Below are positions 6,881-15,759 of a DNA stretch of 50,922 bases, piece by piece. The first letter of the stretch is position 1; the number at the start of each line of letters is the position of its first letter. A model generated the notes under the pieces. It did not search any database, was not told where the DNA came from, and was given only the letters and a program-made list of their open reading frames with translations. The position numbers were made by a program, and so were the translations under genes. This DNA is from JBCAWW01 sp039024315 (GTDB lineage: Bacteria > Bacteroidota > Bacteroidia > J057), in NCBI GenBank assembly GCA_039024315.1, contig JBCCQN010000034.1:1-50922 (forward strand), in the 5' to 3' direction.

Positions 6881-9157
6881 ATGCAAATTTCAGCCTCCAT
6901 ACAACCTGAACTGCTCTATCCTTTACTTCCTCCTTTGTCCTTACTTGATAAGGACGGAAACTTTATCTTCCACTCTGAAAAAGCAGCTAAGGTAATCCGT
7001 CATTGGAACCCGCAGGACCTGCCTAAAAATATTAAGGGCCTGAATTACCCTGAGTTGACCGAACAGTTAGGCTACCATCTAGAGATAGTGAGCGTAAATA
7101 AAGAGAGTAAGGCGTTTAAAATAGTCGCTCCTAATGAAGAGGACCATATTCTAAGCTTTCAGCTAGAAGTTCATCCTAATTTGTCGGATACTTATATCCT
7201 TTATTTACCCCAAAGAGCTGAGCCTTATCTTTCTCAAGCACAAAATTCAAACAGATTTTTTGAAAATGGCCTTGATAATCTCTCTATACCAGAGGCCACA
7301 TTTTATAATAATGCGCTAGGTCTGACAATTAGTGGTCTAGATGGTATCATACACCGTGTCAACAAGACTTTTGCCCAAATGTTGGCTTATGAACCGGACG
7401 AATTGGAAGGGCGCTCTTTTTACGAATTAAATCATCCTTCTGACACACCTCCTAATAAAGAACTCGTCCAGAAGTTGTTGAGGGGTGAAGTCGATTGGAT
7501 CACTTTCGAAAAAAGGTATATCAGAAAAGATGGACGCATTGTGTGGAGTAAATTGTGGGTTCGTCATTATGAAGATGCAAATACCTCATTTCTCATCTCC
7601 ACTATCCAAGATATCAGCGAGGAGAAAAAACGAGCAGAACAACTCAAACGTCAGCAGCAACAAATTGAATCTATATTTAGCAACACCTTAGTAGGAATTA
7701 CTTTAGTTTCGACAGAGGGCGATATCCTTTCTGCCAATCCTGCTTTTGAAAAGATTATCGGTTATACCGAGACAGAGTTAAAACAACTCGCTTTTAGAGA
7801 GCTCACGCATCCTGAAGACAGAGGCTACAATCATCAATTGAGACAGCAAGTCATCAATCAGGAGGCCCCTTATTATTCGATGATTAAGCGCTATATCCGC
7901 AAAGATGGGCAGATCATTTGGGTAAATCTCAGCGTATCAGGGCTGATCAATGAAAATAATGAGATCAAGGAATTGGTAGGTACGGTTGTCAATATTTCGG
8001 AAGAAAAAATTCAGGCCCAAAAGCTGCAACAGAGCGAAAAGCGTTATCGCCTTATTGCCAATAATACCCAAGATTTAATTAGCTTATTTAGCATTGCAGA
8101 AGAAGCTAAAATCAATTTTTTGTCTCCCAGCGTCAAATCTTTGCTTGGCTATCCAGCAGAAGAGTTGACCGATACTCCTTGGACCGATCTAGTTCATCCT
8201 GATGACAGAAGCTTTGTTGCCGAAATTTTGATGACTGACCTGATCGAAAAGACCGTAACGCGCTATCGGGTCAATACTAAATCTGGTCAAACCATATGGC
8301 TAGAGTCAGTTTTCGTACCCGTCAGATCTGCCCAAGGAGAATTACTTTACCTTCAAGCTAACTCCCGCAATATAACCGATAGCGTAAAGGCAGAAATAGC
8401 ACTAGACATGAAAGTAGCCGAACTAGATGACGCCAACCGCAAACTAAAACAATACATCTCATCTAATTCGGAATTAGAAAAATTCGCTTATATAGCTTCC
8501 CACGATCTTCGGGAACCCTTAAGGACCATCATTGGCTTCACTCAGATACTGGCTTCTCGCTATCGCAAAGAACTCAAACCTGAGGCCAATCAATTTTTAG
8601 ACTTGATTCTTGATGCCTCCAAACACATGCACCAGTTGGTGCAAGACCTTTTGCACTACTCGAGGGTGAGCAATGAATCGATGGATTATCAAGAAATCGC
8701 CCTCCCCAATTTGATTAGAAGGCTAAGATCGGATTTGGAAGAAACCATCATAGAAAACAATGGTGTCCTTATCGTATTGAATCTGCCCTCGATAATTTTT
8801 GGCCATGAAACAGGCTTATATCGTGTTTTTCTTAACCTGATATCAAACTCCATCAAGTTTAGGAGAAAAGAAGTAGCGCCTGAGATTGTAATTAGCGGGT
8901 TCGAAGAGGAAGATCATTGGCATTTTAGTATTAGCGATAACGGAATTGGTATTGCAGCTGACTATCACGAGCAGATTTTTCTACTTTTTAAACGCTTACA
9001 CAGCAAAGTCGATTATGAAGGGAGCGGTTTAGGACTACCCATTTGCCGTAAAATCATCGACCGGCATCAGGGAAAGATTTGGGTTGAAAGCACCCCTAAT
9101 GTGGGCTCTACTTTTCATTTTACTGTTGCCAAAAGTCCTAGCGTGAGCTTTCGATAG
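6881..9157 (+). CDS. Multi-PAS sensor histidine kinase, no membrane segment
   Basis: Soluble two-component sensor. Three PAS/PAC units are visible at about 135-250, 258-375 and 385-505, each closing with a motif such as KRYIRKDGRIVW or ISEEK. A fourth, diverged sensory region may occupy residues 1-110. A coiled linker (about 505-530) leads to HisKA with phospho-acceptor H541 in YIASHDLREPLRTI. The ATPase domain has the N box (NLISNSIKF), G1 (DNGIGI), F box (IFLLFKRLH) and G2 (GSGLGLPI). No receiver domain and no adjacent response regulator gene are present, so the partner is unknown. Length is 758 residues; the ATG at 6881 is the only sensible start. The PAS ligand cannot be predicted. Confidence 0.93.
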   Translation: MQISASIQPELLYPLLPPLSLLDKDGNFIFHSEKAAKVIRHWNPQDLPKNIKGLNYPELTEQLGYHLEIVSVNKESKAFKIVAPNEEDHILSFQLEVHPNLSDTYILYLPQRAEPYLSQAQNSNRFFENGLDNLSIPEATFYNNALGLTISGLDGIIHRVNKTFAQMLAYEPDELEGRSFYELNHPSDTPPNKELVQKLLRGEVDWITFEKRYIRKDGRIVWSKLWVRHYEDANTSFLISTIQDISEEKKRAEQLKRQQQQIESIFSNTLVGITLVSTEGDILSANPAFEKIIGYTETELKQLAFRELTHPEDRGYNHQLRQQVINQEAPYYSMIKRYIRKDGQIIWVNLSVSGLINENNEIKELVGTVVNISEEKIQAQKLQQSEKRYRLIANNTQDLISLFSIAEEAKINFLSPSVKSLLGYPAEELTDTPWTDLVHPDDRSFVAEILMTDLIEKTVTRYRVNTKSGQTIWLESVFVPVRSAQGELLYLQANSRNITDSVKAEIALDMKVAELDDANRKLKQYISSNSELEKFAYIASHDLREPLRTIIGFTQILASRYRKELKPEANQFLDLILDASKHMHQLVQDLLHYSRVSNESMDYQEIALPNLIRRLRSDLEETIIENNGVLIVLNLPSIIFGHETGLYRVFLNLISNSIKFRRKEVAPEIVISGFEEEDHWHFSISDNGIGIAADYHEQIFLLFKRLHSKVDYEGSGLGLPICRKIIDRHQGKIWVESTPNVGSTFHFTVAKSPSVSFR

Positions 9158-9206
9158 CATCATTGATTTCAAGCATTGTTTCTTCAAGACGCCAGGTCTT
9201 ATCTAA

Positions 9207-9222
9207 GCGTTCTGCAAAGCAG
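9207..9222 (-). repeat. Hairpin-tail motif, stand-alone intergenic copy
   Basis: The plus strand reads GCGTT-CTGC-AAA-GCAG, in the 76-bp gap between the convergent histidine-kinase and pseudokinase genes. It shows that the unit can exist singly outside genes. Confidence 0.7.
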
Positions 9223-9233
9223 GCATCCCAATC

Positions 9234-10598
9234 CTATCGCAAATACTCCAGATTTTGAATGTTCCGATCTAATTGCTTTTGACTCTCTTGCAACCAAGTA
9301 GGATTGGGACTAGTCTGCCAAGTTGGTCTTTCGCCTTGATTGAAGAGTAATTTCTGTGCTAAATCTGCATTTAGATTGTTTAATTGCATCTGAGCCAAGC
9401 GCAAAAATGTTATTTCGGTAGGAGGCCGATTGGGCTTAGCTTCCATCTCTTCGATTAGCTTTTCGAAACGGTCTCGAGCTTCTAGCAGGGAGCTTATTTC
9501 CGCCAAATGGGGAGTTGCCTTTTTTTCAATTTGTTTATTTGCGGCCTCATCGACCGCCCTACTTTGCCACCAAAACCCAGTCCCTCCCAAAATCACCATA
9601 ATCACCACCAAAGTAAACCAAGGCACTACTTGCTTTTTTGTCGTCTGAGGTTCCGCTTGAGCTTTTGAGGTGGTAGGCTGAGGAGCTTTCTCCTGCGGAG
9701 AACGCTCAGTCGCATCCTTGGGACCAGCATCAGCGAGAGGGCTACCAGAAAGATTAGGGTTAAAGGAAAGCCCGCCTACTGATTTCCAAGTTTGCTCCTT
9801 GATAAAAGTGCTTGCCAAGCGATAGAGGGTATCGGCACTCGGCCTCCTATCTGCTTTTTTTGCCAGCATCAGCTGTAGGATATGATTAAAACGAGCCGAA
9901 TATTGCGGTAATTCTGGAAGAGAGAGTTGCCGCTGAGCAAGATTTTGGCCTCCTTGCGAGCCAAAAGGCAGCTTAGCAGCTGCAAGCTGATACAAACTAA
10001 CCCCTAAAGCAAAAATACTCGCTTCTGTTCCCGCACTCCCCTCATCTAGGAATTGTTCAGGTGCTTTATAGGCAGCAGAGGCAAACTTCTGGGGGCTAAA
10101 CAGATCATCATAAAGGACCTCAAGCCCCCAGCCATAAAAAGCAAAACCGTCCTCAGAGCGACGATAAATCTGGCTGTTGCTGACCGTAAGATAGCGAGGC
10201 AAAGAATTGAGCGAGATCAAAGCCTGGCTCATGTCCAACAAAAGCAAGGCCAACTCTAATTCTGTATATCCCCTTTCCTCAATCGCCAAAAAGGGCCCCT
10301 TAGGTGCTGGAAAAACGATCACCCCTTGATTTGCTTCTCGCTGTACCTCATGTGGGATAACCAAAGATCTCGCTATGCGAGCTGATTTTAGACGCTCCCA
10401 TTTCTCTTGCCATCGAATCCAAGCTTGAATGGCCGCCTCCGAATACAGCGGAAAATAATAAACCCAAAAGGGTTTAGCCTCAAATTCTCCCTGCCAAAGT
10501 TCCACTTTATCTTTGAAGGGGAGCTGGCGAGATAATTTGTATTTCTTGGCAAATAAGCGAGGGTGGTCCAGGGGTTGTGTAGGGAGGTCCTTTGACAA
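9234..10598 (-). CDS. Membrane pseudokinase B (degenerate serine/threonine kinase fold)
   Basis: The 454-residue product is paralogous to the gene immediately upstream: both share YKAPE/YQAPE (APE motif), the segment ending LPFGSQGGQ or TAFGPQGGQ, and RRPSAD or GRPSAD. The ATP-site lysine is absent (PFWVYYFP replaces VAVK). The HRD loop is replaced by RYLTVSNSQIY and there is no DFG, so catalysis is not expected. One membrane helix (VVPWFTLVVIMVILGGTGFW, about 320-343) is followed by a helical C-terminal tail, probably periplasmic. The only usable start is TTG at 10598, two bases after the stop of the upstream gene, which suggests translational coupling. Function unknown; a scaffold or allosteric partner is an inference. 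Confidence 0.75.
   Translation of the reverse strand: MSKDLPTQPLDHPRLFAKKYKLSRQLPFKDKVELWQGEFEAKPFWVYYFPLYSEAAIQAWIRWQEKWERLKSARIARSLVIPHEVQREANQGVIVFPAPKGPFLAIEERGYTELELALLLLDMSQALISLNSLPRYLTVSNSQIYRRSEDGFAFYGWGLEVLYDDLFSPQKFASAAYKAPEQFLDEGSAGTEASIFALGVSLYQLAAAKLPFGSQGGQNLAQRQLSLPELPQYSARFNHILQLMLAKKADRRPSADTLYRLASTFIKEQTWKSVGGLSFNPNLSGSPLADAGPKDATERSPQEKAPQPTTSKAQAEPQTTKKQVVPWFTLVVIMVILGGTGFWWQSRAVDEAANKQIEKKATPHLAEISSLLEARDRFEKLIEEMEAKPNRPPTEITFLRLAQMQLNNLNADLAQKLLFNQGERPTWQTSPNPTWLQESQKQLDRNIQNLEYLR
9690..9707 (+). repeat. Hairpin-tail motif in the pseudokinase B linker
   Basis: CTCC-TGC-GGAG-AACGCTC, antisense to the gene, whose codons read TERSPQEK in the low-complexity juxtamembrane linker. 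Confidence 0.8.
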
Positions 10599-10600
10599 AA

Positions 10601-12328
10601 TTAGCGAATACTTTCTTGAATGCGTTTAAGGTTTCCTTTGTGTTGTTGTACAGATGCATTCATCTGTTTTAGCCAAATGGCGTTGTTTAAATCCTTTTTC
10701 CAGCCCAAAATTGACCCATTTTGATCAAAGACGACTCTTCCCTCAACTTGCTTACTGAGCAGGTTAAGCTCGCTATTTATCTGTTGGAGATAAGCTTGAT
10801 CATTTTTGCTGATACTATCCCCTTTGAAAGCCAAATCAGAAAGCTGAGATTCTAGCTGATTAGTCGAAGATATTAGGGCTTTTAAATCTCGCAATTCGCG
10901 GGATTTTATGCGAAAAGAGGCAGGCTTAGGCCGCTCTGGATTGGGCTCCACAATGGTTTCAGCAACTTGGGGCTGAGTTTCTGCCTTAGGAGGCCTAGGT
11001 GTTAGCGCTGGGGGCTTTACCGTCTCCTCTTTGGCCTCAACTGCTGGCACTTTCTCTGGCAGGGGATCAGTGATTACCTCCTCAGGAATAGCGGCTTGAG
11101 CGGTTAAACCTACTTGGGAAGCAGAGTTACTATCGGGCACTGCTACTATTTCTTTCTGCTCGATAGGTTCAGCAGAGGGAGTCGGGGCAAATATGGGTCC
11201 TTGAGAGCTAACTTCATTTTGCTCCGCAACCGCAGGCTTGTTATTGATATTTAGGAGAGGATTGATAAAGTATAGCGTAATCCCTATACCAAAGGCAATG
11301 GAGGCGGGGATCAGCCATTTGGCGCTGATATTAAAGCTCTTTTTATTGGCGCTATAAGGATTGACCGTTTGCTTTGTCGCCTTTTTGGTTTTAGGTCTGG
11401 CTTTTTCTCGTTTGCTTTTACGTGGCTTTAGCCGGCTGAGTATCGGGTTTTTCTTCTTCGCAGAACGCCCTACTCCAAAAGAGAAACCGGGGATAGATTT
11501 CCATTCTTCATCCGCAAGGTAGCGTTCCGCGAGGCGGACCAAAATATCCGCACTAGGCCGACCAGAAGGGACTCGACCAATGCAAACCTGAATGATCTGA
11601 TTGAAACGATCTGAAAAATAATCTGGCAGCTTAGGCGTCTGAACCCAATGTAACAAACGTTGTCCTCCCTGGGGCCCAAAAGCAGTCCGACCAGTAGCCA
11701 TCTGAAACATACACATCCCAAAGGAAAATATATCTGCTTCTGGTCCATAAGTCCCTTCCTGAAACGTTTCCGGAGCTTGGTAAGCCTTATGAATAAAGCC
11801 TTCTTCTTCTTCCTCACAAATGTTGCGTAAGGCTCCTGAGAGCTCCACGTCGCTCAAAACATAATTGAGATCTTGATCGATGAGAAAATTGAATAAGTGC
11901 AGATTGCGATGCAAGATAGGAGGTTGGGCTTCATGCAACATCTTGAGCGCTTTGGCGCCTTGATACATAAAAGTCGCAAGCTCACTTTCACTCAACTTGC
12001 CCGCCCATTGCTGAGCAGAGCCATACTGGCAATAGGGCAAAATCACATAAGGCAAGCCATCGATCATCCCATATTCCACAGGTCTTTGTAAGAGGGGGGA
12101 AGGAAATTGCGGGAGGTTATCTAGCACGGCCTGCATCGCTTCCCAACGCTCTTCCGAAAGAGATTGTGGTAATAAATAGAGCTTAACGGCCCAGATTTTT
12201 TTATCCTTTTCGGCTAGCCAGACATCAGCAATATTGCTGCGCCCTAGCCTTGCTTGCAGACTATATTTTCCGGCAATTTTTTTGCCTGGATATAAAACTT
12301 CAGTCGTATGGTCTTTTTTGACCCCCAT
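10601..12328 (-). CDS. Membrane pseudokinase A (HRD changed to HRN)
   Basis: A 575-residue serine/threonine kinase-like protein. The N-terminal lobe is recognisable (KYSLQARLGRSNIADVW; lysine K49 in WAVKLY). The catalytic loop reads HRNLHLFN: the catalytic Asp is Asn142, while the metal-binding Asn147 remains. DFG reads DVE (160-162) and APE is intact, so phosphotransfer is doubtful. A basic linker (about 300-330) precedes one membrane helix (WLIPASIAFGIGITLYFI, about 332-355). A Pro/Ala/Glu-rich segment and a C-terminal helical domain follow outside the membrane. It is the first gene of a two-gene unit with pseudokinase B and is divergent from the lytic transglycosylase. A residually active kinase cannot be excluded. 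Confidence 0.8.
   Translation of the reverse strand: MGVKKDHTTEVLYPGKKIAGKYSLQARLGRSNIADVWLAEKDKKIWAVKLYLLPQSLSEERWEAMQAVLDNLPQFPSPLLQRPVEYGMIDGLPYVILPYCQYGSAQQWAGKLSESELATFMYQGAKALKMLHEAQPPILHRNLHLFNFLIDQDLNYVLSDVELSGALRNICEEEEEGFIHKAYQAPETFQEGTYGPEADIFSFGMCMFQMATGRTAFGPQGGQRLLHWVQTPKLPDYFSDRFNQIIQVCIGRVPSGRPSADILVRLAERYLADEEWKSIPGFSFGVGRSAKKKNPILSRLKPRKSKREKARPKTKKATKQTVNPYSANKKSFNISAKWLIPASIAFGIGITLYFINPLLNINNKPAVAEQNEVSSQGPIFAPTPSAEPIEQKEIVAVPDSNSASQVGLTAQAAIPEEVITDPLPEKVPAVEAKEETVKPPALTPRPPKAETQPQVAETIVEPNPERPKPASFRIKSRELRDLKALISSTNQLESQLSDLAFKGDSISKNDQAYLQQINSELNLLSKQVEGRVVFDQNGSILGWKKDLNNAIWLKQMNASVQQHKGNLKRIQESIR
11453..11468 (+). repeat. Decayed hairpin-tail motif
   Basis: CTTC-TTC-GCAG-AACGC: one of four stem pairs is lost. 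Codons on the minus strand read GRSAKKK at the start of the basic linker of pseudokinase A. Confidence 0.4.
11522..11537 (-). repeat. Hairpin-tail motif in pseudokinase A
   Basis: The plus strand reads GCGTT-CCGC-GAG-GCGG: a perfect GC-rich stem with a CTC loop on the motif strand. Codes for VRLAERY at the end of the kinase fold. Confidence 0.65.
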
Positions 12329-12560
12329 TAATTCAATTTACCTTTCTCTCCTGACAAAAATAACAGAATCGAGCGATTTTCTTACAGCCTCTGTTAAGTA
12401 GTATGTACATCCTCCCCAACTGAGCAAATAAAGGGCTAAGCGGCTGATAACCATTTGCCCACCTATATTTCGCGTTGCCGCAACAATTATACCCAAACAG
12501 GTATTGAAGGCATAAAATTTGCCCAATGAGAAGTAGATTTTTTATACAAACCCACCATTT

Positions 12561-13700
12561 ATGATTCTTCGTCTTGGCCAAAGATTGATTTGGATCGTAG
12601 GGATATGGCTAGTCATATTTCTACCCATTCAATTATTGACCAGCGAACGAAAAAACACAACTAAGCAAATTGACACCAAGCAGCTAGACGAATTGTTGGC
12701 AGAAGCCGCTATTTCCATTACAGTTTTTAACAATGATAGCCTTGCGGAGCTGAGTTCCTACCTACCCAAAGGCATCAAGCTCGATCATATTCCAAAATCC
12801 GCTTTTACCCGTACTTCTCAAAGAGTTTTCAGTCCAGGTGTATGCTACACGCTTTTGGAAGACCCTAGTTTGTACCAGCAACGCTGGGACACCATGAATC
12901 AAGTGCGATTTTGGCGTACCATCATGCGACTACCCAATGATACGGCTCTGATTACCGCAACGCCTAGCAGGCGAGTATTAGGTGGCATTAATTGGAAGCA
13001 ATGGAACGAGTTATCAGAAGAAGGCCAAATTAGCTTCAAGGACAGCCTCGAAAGAGTGCATGTACTTGACAGCACCGAACAGCTCATGATTACTTTTGGT
13101 AAGTCTCATTATTATCATTTTGACCGAGTCATTCCGACTCTAGCGCGAGGCATTCAAGCCTTTGAAAAAGCAGGCGTAGATCCTTGGTATGCACAGGCTA
13201 TCCTCTTGATTGAAAGCCCAGGTCAGCTGGCCCTATCGCCAGTTGGTGCTTATGGTTCCTTTCAATTGATGGAGTCAGTAGCGAGGGAACACGGACTCAT
13301 TGTCAATGATACCCTCGACGAAAGAGCAGACTTTTTCAAAGCCGCTTGGGCAGCTGCTAGCTTGCTTAGGACACGTTGTATTCCCCAAGCCCGCAACATA
13401 GTCCAGAGATGGGAGCTCCCTCCCAATGAAAAGGATCTTTGGTTTAGGCTCTTGGTATTGCATATCTATCATGCGGGTGCAGGCAATGTGGGCGGTGCCA
13501 TCAATCAAATGCAACCGGATATGTATGGTCCCCCTCTGCTGGAACGCCTCTGGAGAACGGAGTATGGAGGATTTAAAAATGCTTCGCAAAATTATTCGCA
13601 AATAGCACTTGCGTCTCTGCTCGAATTAGATCAGATTGTTAAACAAAACGCCGATACTGTTTGTTTTGACAGGAAAGCTTACCCTACAATCAACCTTTGA
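12561..13700 (+). CDS. Membrane-anchored lytic transglycosylase (SLT domain)
   Basis: Cleaves the MurNAc-GlcNAc bond of peptidoglycan with formation of 1,6-anhydro-MurNAc. An N-terminal hydrophobic helix (LIWIVGIWLVIFLPIQLL) anchors or exports it to the periplasm. The SLT fold occupies the C-terminal half: the catalytic Glu is probably E218 in LLIESPGQ, followed by SPVGAYGSFQLM and YHAGAGNVGGAI, which match the GxxGLMQ and AYNAG-type motifs of the family. The roughly 180-residue region before the catalytic domain matches no family that I recognise. It is divergent from the pseudokinase pair (about 230 bp between starts) and 12 bp upstream of crtZ. Confidence 0.88.
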   Translation: MILRLGQRLIWIVGIWLVIFLPIQLLTSERKNTTKQIDTKQLDELLAEAAISITVFNNDSLAELSSYLPKGIKLDHIPKSAFTRTSQRVFSPGVCYTLLEDPSLYQQRWDTMNQVRFWRTIMRLPNDTALITATPSRRVLGGINWKQWNELSEEGQISFKDSLERVHVLDSTEQLMITFGKSHYYHFDRVIPTLARGIQAFEKAGVDPWYAQAILLIESPGQLALSPVGAYGSFQLMESVAREHGLIVNDTLDERADFFKAAWAAASLLRTRCIPQARNIVQRWELPPNEKDLWFRLLVLHIYHAGAGNVGGAINQMQPDMYGPPLLERLWRTEYGGFKNASQNYSQIALASLLELDQIVKQNADTVCFDRKAYPTINL

Positions 13701-13712
13701 TCTACTAGCTAC

Positions 13713-14168
13713 ATGAACATTTTGGTAAACAGTGGGATTGTCATTGCTACAATCCTAGTGATGGAAGCCTGGGCTTGGTTTATGCATAAATACCTTCTCC
13801 ATGGCCCTCTTTGGTTTCTGCATAGAACCCATCACGAACCTCAACCCAGTTGGTGGGAGTGGAATGATCTCGTATCAATTTTGTATGCAGTGGGTGCCGC
13901 CGCTGGCATTTTGACTGGTGCTGCTGATTATAGCTGGCCCTTTTGGATTGGGATTGGGATTACACTTTATGGCATTTTATATTTTGTCTTCCATGACATC
14001 ATCATCCATCGCCGTATCAAGGTCAAATATCGCTTCCAAAGCCCGTACATCAATCGCCTAATCAGGGCTCACAAAAAGCACCACAAGCATATGCAAAAGG
14101 AAGACAGTGAGGCATTTGGGTTTCTATATGCTAGTCCGAAGTACAACGTCAAGCAGGTAAAGAAGTAG
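13713..14168 (+). CDS. crtZ: Beta-carotene hydroxylase
   Basis: Non-heme di-iron membrane hydroxylase that adds 3-OH groups to beta-ionone rings (beta-carotene to zeaxanthin or related pigments). The four histidine clusters of the fatty-acid hydroxylase superfamily are all present in order: HKYLLH, HRTHH, HDIIIH and HKKHH. The length (151 residues) is typical of the short bacterial form, with about four membrane segments. It starts 12 bp after the lytic transglycosylase. No other carotenoid gene lies in the window, so the pathway must be encoded elsewhere. A ~109-bp repeat element starts 11 bp after the stop codon. Confidence 0.92.
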   Translation: MNILVNSGIVIATILVMEAWAWFMHKYLLHGPLWFLHRTHHEPQPSWWEWNDLVSILYAVGAAAGILTGAADYSWPFWIGIGITLYGILYFVFHDIIIHRRIKVKYRFQSPYINRLIRAHKKHHKHMQKEDSEAFGFLYASPKYNVKQVKK

Positions 14169-14178
14169 ATTGTTTTTC

Positions 14179-14287
14179 CAGCTTCGCAGAACGCTCATCT
14201 CTATGGTCTGGCATGCATGCCAGACCTATAAGCAGATGGGTAGGGGCGCGTGTGTATGCCAGACCGAATGAGCGTTCTGCGCAGCAA
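14179..14287 (-). repeat. Composite ~109-bp intergenic element, copy 1 (reverse orientation)
   Basis: The ends are inverted hairpin-tail units: CAGC-TTC-GCAG-AACGCTC at 14179-14196 (one stem mismatch) and GCGTT-CTGC-GCA at 14272-14283. Inside are a perfect 22-bp palindrome (14205-14226, core TGGCATGCATGCCA) and a second, weaker dyad. Its reverse complement aligns along its length with the 27.7-kb copy. Confidence 0.85.
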
Positions 14288-14363
14288 TAAAAAGAAAAAG
14301 AGCTAGCCGCTTAGTATGCCTAATCACATCCTAGCTGCTAGCCCAATATTTGTATTCGCGTAA

Positions 14364-15674
14364 TTACTCGTCTATTTCCCAACCACCGCAACCGGCGTTG
14401 AGCTTTTCAATGCATTTATCTGCGTCCTCGCCAGAAAGGCCAAACTCCATGGCGTTGCGATAATCTTTGCATGCGCCTTCGCTGTCCCCATCTTTTTCTT
14501 TGAGCATCGCTCTAAAATAGTAAGATTGAGGATTTAGGGCGTTGATCAACAAGGCTTTATCAAGCGAAGCCTGCGCATCCATCGTCTGTCCCATTTCCAT
14601 ATGTGTCAGGGCCATATGGTTATGAGCAGCGATGCGAATCAGCATATTATTGTTGCGTTTGATAGCGGTCTCAAAATCTTTAAGCGCCCCTTCGTACTCA
14701 CCTGCTTTGAGGCGATAATACCCACGGCTGTATGGCAAATAGGTATTGGCTGTATCACATTCCATCAAGCCTGAATACACCCAAGCAAGCTCTTCATAGT
14801 TATTTTCTTCTAGGCCCATATCTGAAAGCAGGGTATAAACGGTACATTTTTGCAGGCTGTCATTGTCAAGCACCCAGCGGTAGTCTTTACGCGCCAACTC
14901 ATACTCATTTTTGAGCTGATAGGTATAGCCTCTTTCTAAGTAAAGGAGGGGCTTCATTGCTTCAACGGCTGAGTCTTGATACTTCATCTCTGCCATCAGG
15001 GCAAAAGCTTCTGCATAATCGGCGATGGCATCATCATACTTTTCCATACCCACCAAAACTGCTGCGCGGCTGTAGAGAGAGTAAACCAGATAAGCGTAGG
15101 TGTTTTTCGCTTTTTTCTTTTTGTTTTTGCGAGGGTTGAGGGCGAGACTCTTATTGAGGTCTTCAAGGGCCTCATCATTATTACCCAATTGACTTTGCTC
15201 AACCCCACGTTTGTGATAAAGTTCATAATCCTCGGGATTGGCCGTGATCAGTTTACCTAATGAATCTACTGAAGCTTTAAGGCGCTCTTCCTCTTCATTG
15301 ACGAGTCGGAAGTTAAAAGGAATATTGACCCAAAAACGGATGGGTTTATTTTTGAGGATCGCGGGACTAAACTTGAGCTCAGCGATACGATCCTCTACGG
15401 CTTTGCCCAATACAGGGTGAGCCGAAGCAATCACAGAGTGATCTAGATAATCTCCCGTAGTGTCCACCAATACCCTGACAACTACATTACCTTGAAGGTT
15501 TTGCTGAATCGCCATTTCGGGATAGCCAATGGCCTGCCTCACCTCCGAGAGATTAGTAGGTTTTGGTTCTTCATCAACAAAAATAAACTCATTAATTCCG
15601 GGCGTTTCGTTTTGGGCCCACAGCAATGCGTTTGCTCCCAATATCAGCCCAAGTAATAGCCACAATCTTTTCAT
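14364..15674 (-). CDS. Secreted TonB C-terminal domain protein with TPR repeats
   Basis: The signal peptide (MKRLWLLLGLILGANALLWA) is followed at about 40-125 by a TonB_C/energy-transducer-like fold (GYPEMAIQQNLQGNVVVRVLVD, with the typical late motif FSPAILKNKPIRFWVNIPFNFRL). From about 135 to the end, TPR-like helices take over (AEDYELYHKRGVEQSQLGN-type units, YFRAMLKEKDGDSEGACKDY). Unlike true TonB there is no membrane anchor plus proline-rich spacer, so a periplasmic binding or scaffolding role is more likely than energy transduction. Bacteroidota carry many such TonB_C fusions of unknown role. It is convergent with crtZ and lies downstream of the giant secreted gene on the same strand, 85 bp away. 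Confidence 0.8.
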   Translation of the reverse strand: MKRLWLLLGLILGANALLWAQNETPGINEFIFVDEEPKPTNLSEVRQAIGYPEMAIQQNLQGNVVVRVLVDTTGDYLDHSVIASAHPVLGKAVEDRIAELKFSPAILKNKPIRFWVNIPFNFRLVNEEEERLKASVDSLGKLITANPEDYELYHKRGVEQSQLGNNDEALEDLNKSLALNPRKNKKKKAKNTYAYLVYSLYSRAAVLVGMEKYDDAIADYAEAFALMAEMKYQDSAVEAMKPLLYLERGYTYQLKNEYELARKDYRWVLDNDSLQKCTVYTLLSDMGLEENNYEELAWVYSGLMECDTANTYLPYSRGYYRLKAGEYEGALKDFETAIKRNNNMLIRIAAHNHMALTHMEMGQTMDAQASLDKALLINALNPQSYYFRAMLKEKDGDSEGACKDYRNAMEFGLSGEDADKCIEKLNAGCGGWEIDE

Positions 15675-15759
15675 AGTGCAAAATCTATATTTTTAGCACC
15701 GCAAAGGTACATAAAGCTGGGGAATTTGGACACGCTCGTCCAGAATTCCCCATTAATCA

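Noticed and set aside
12333..12581. 82-codon minus-strand frame between the divergent pseudokinase and transglycosylase
   Set aside because: Overlaps the transglycosylase start, is cysteine- and tryptophan-rich with no family resemblance, and sits where promoters are expected.
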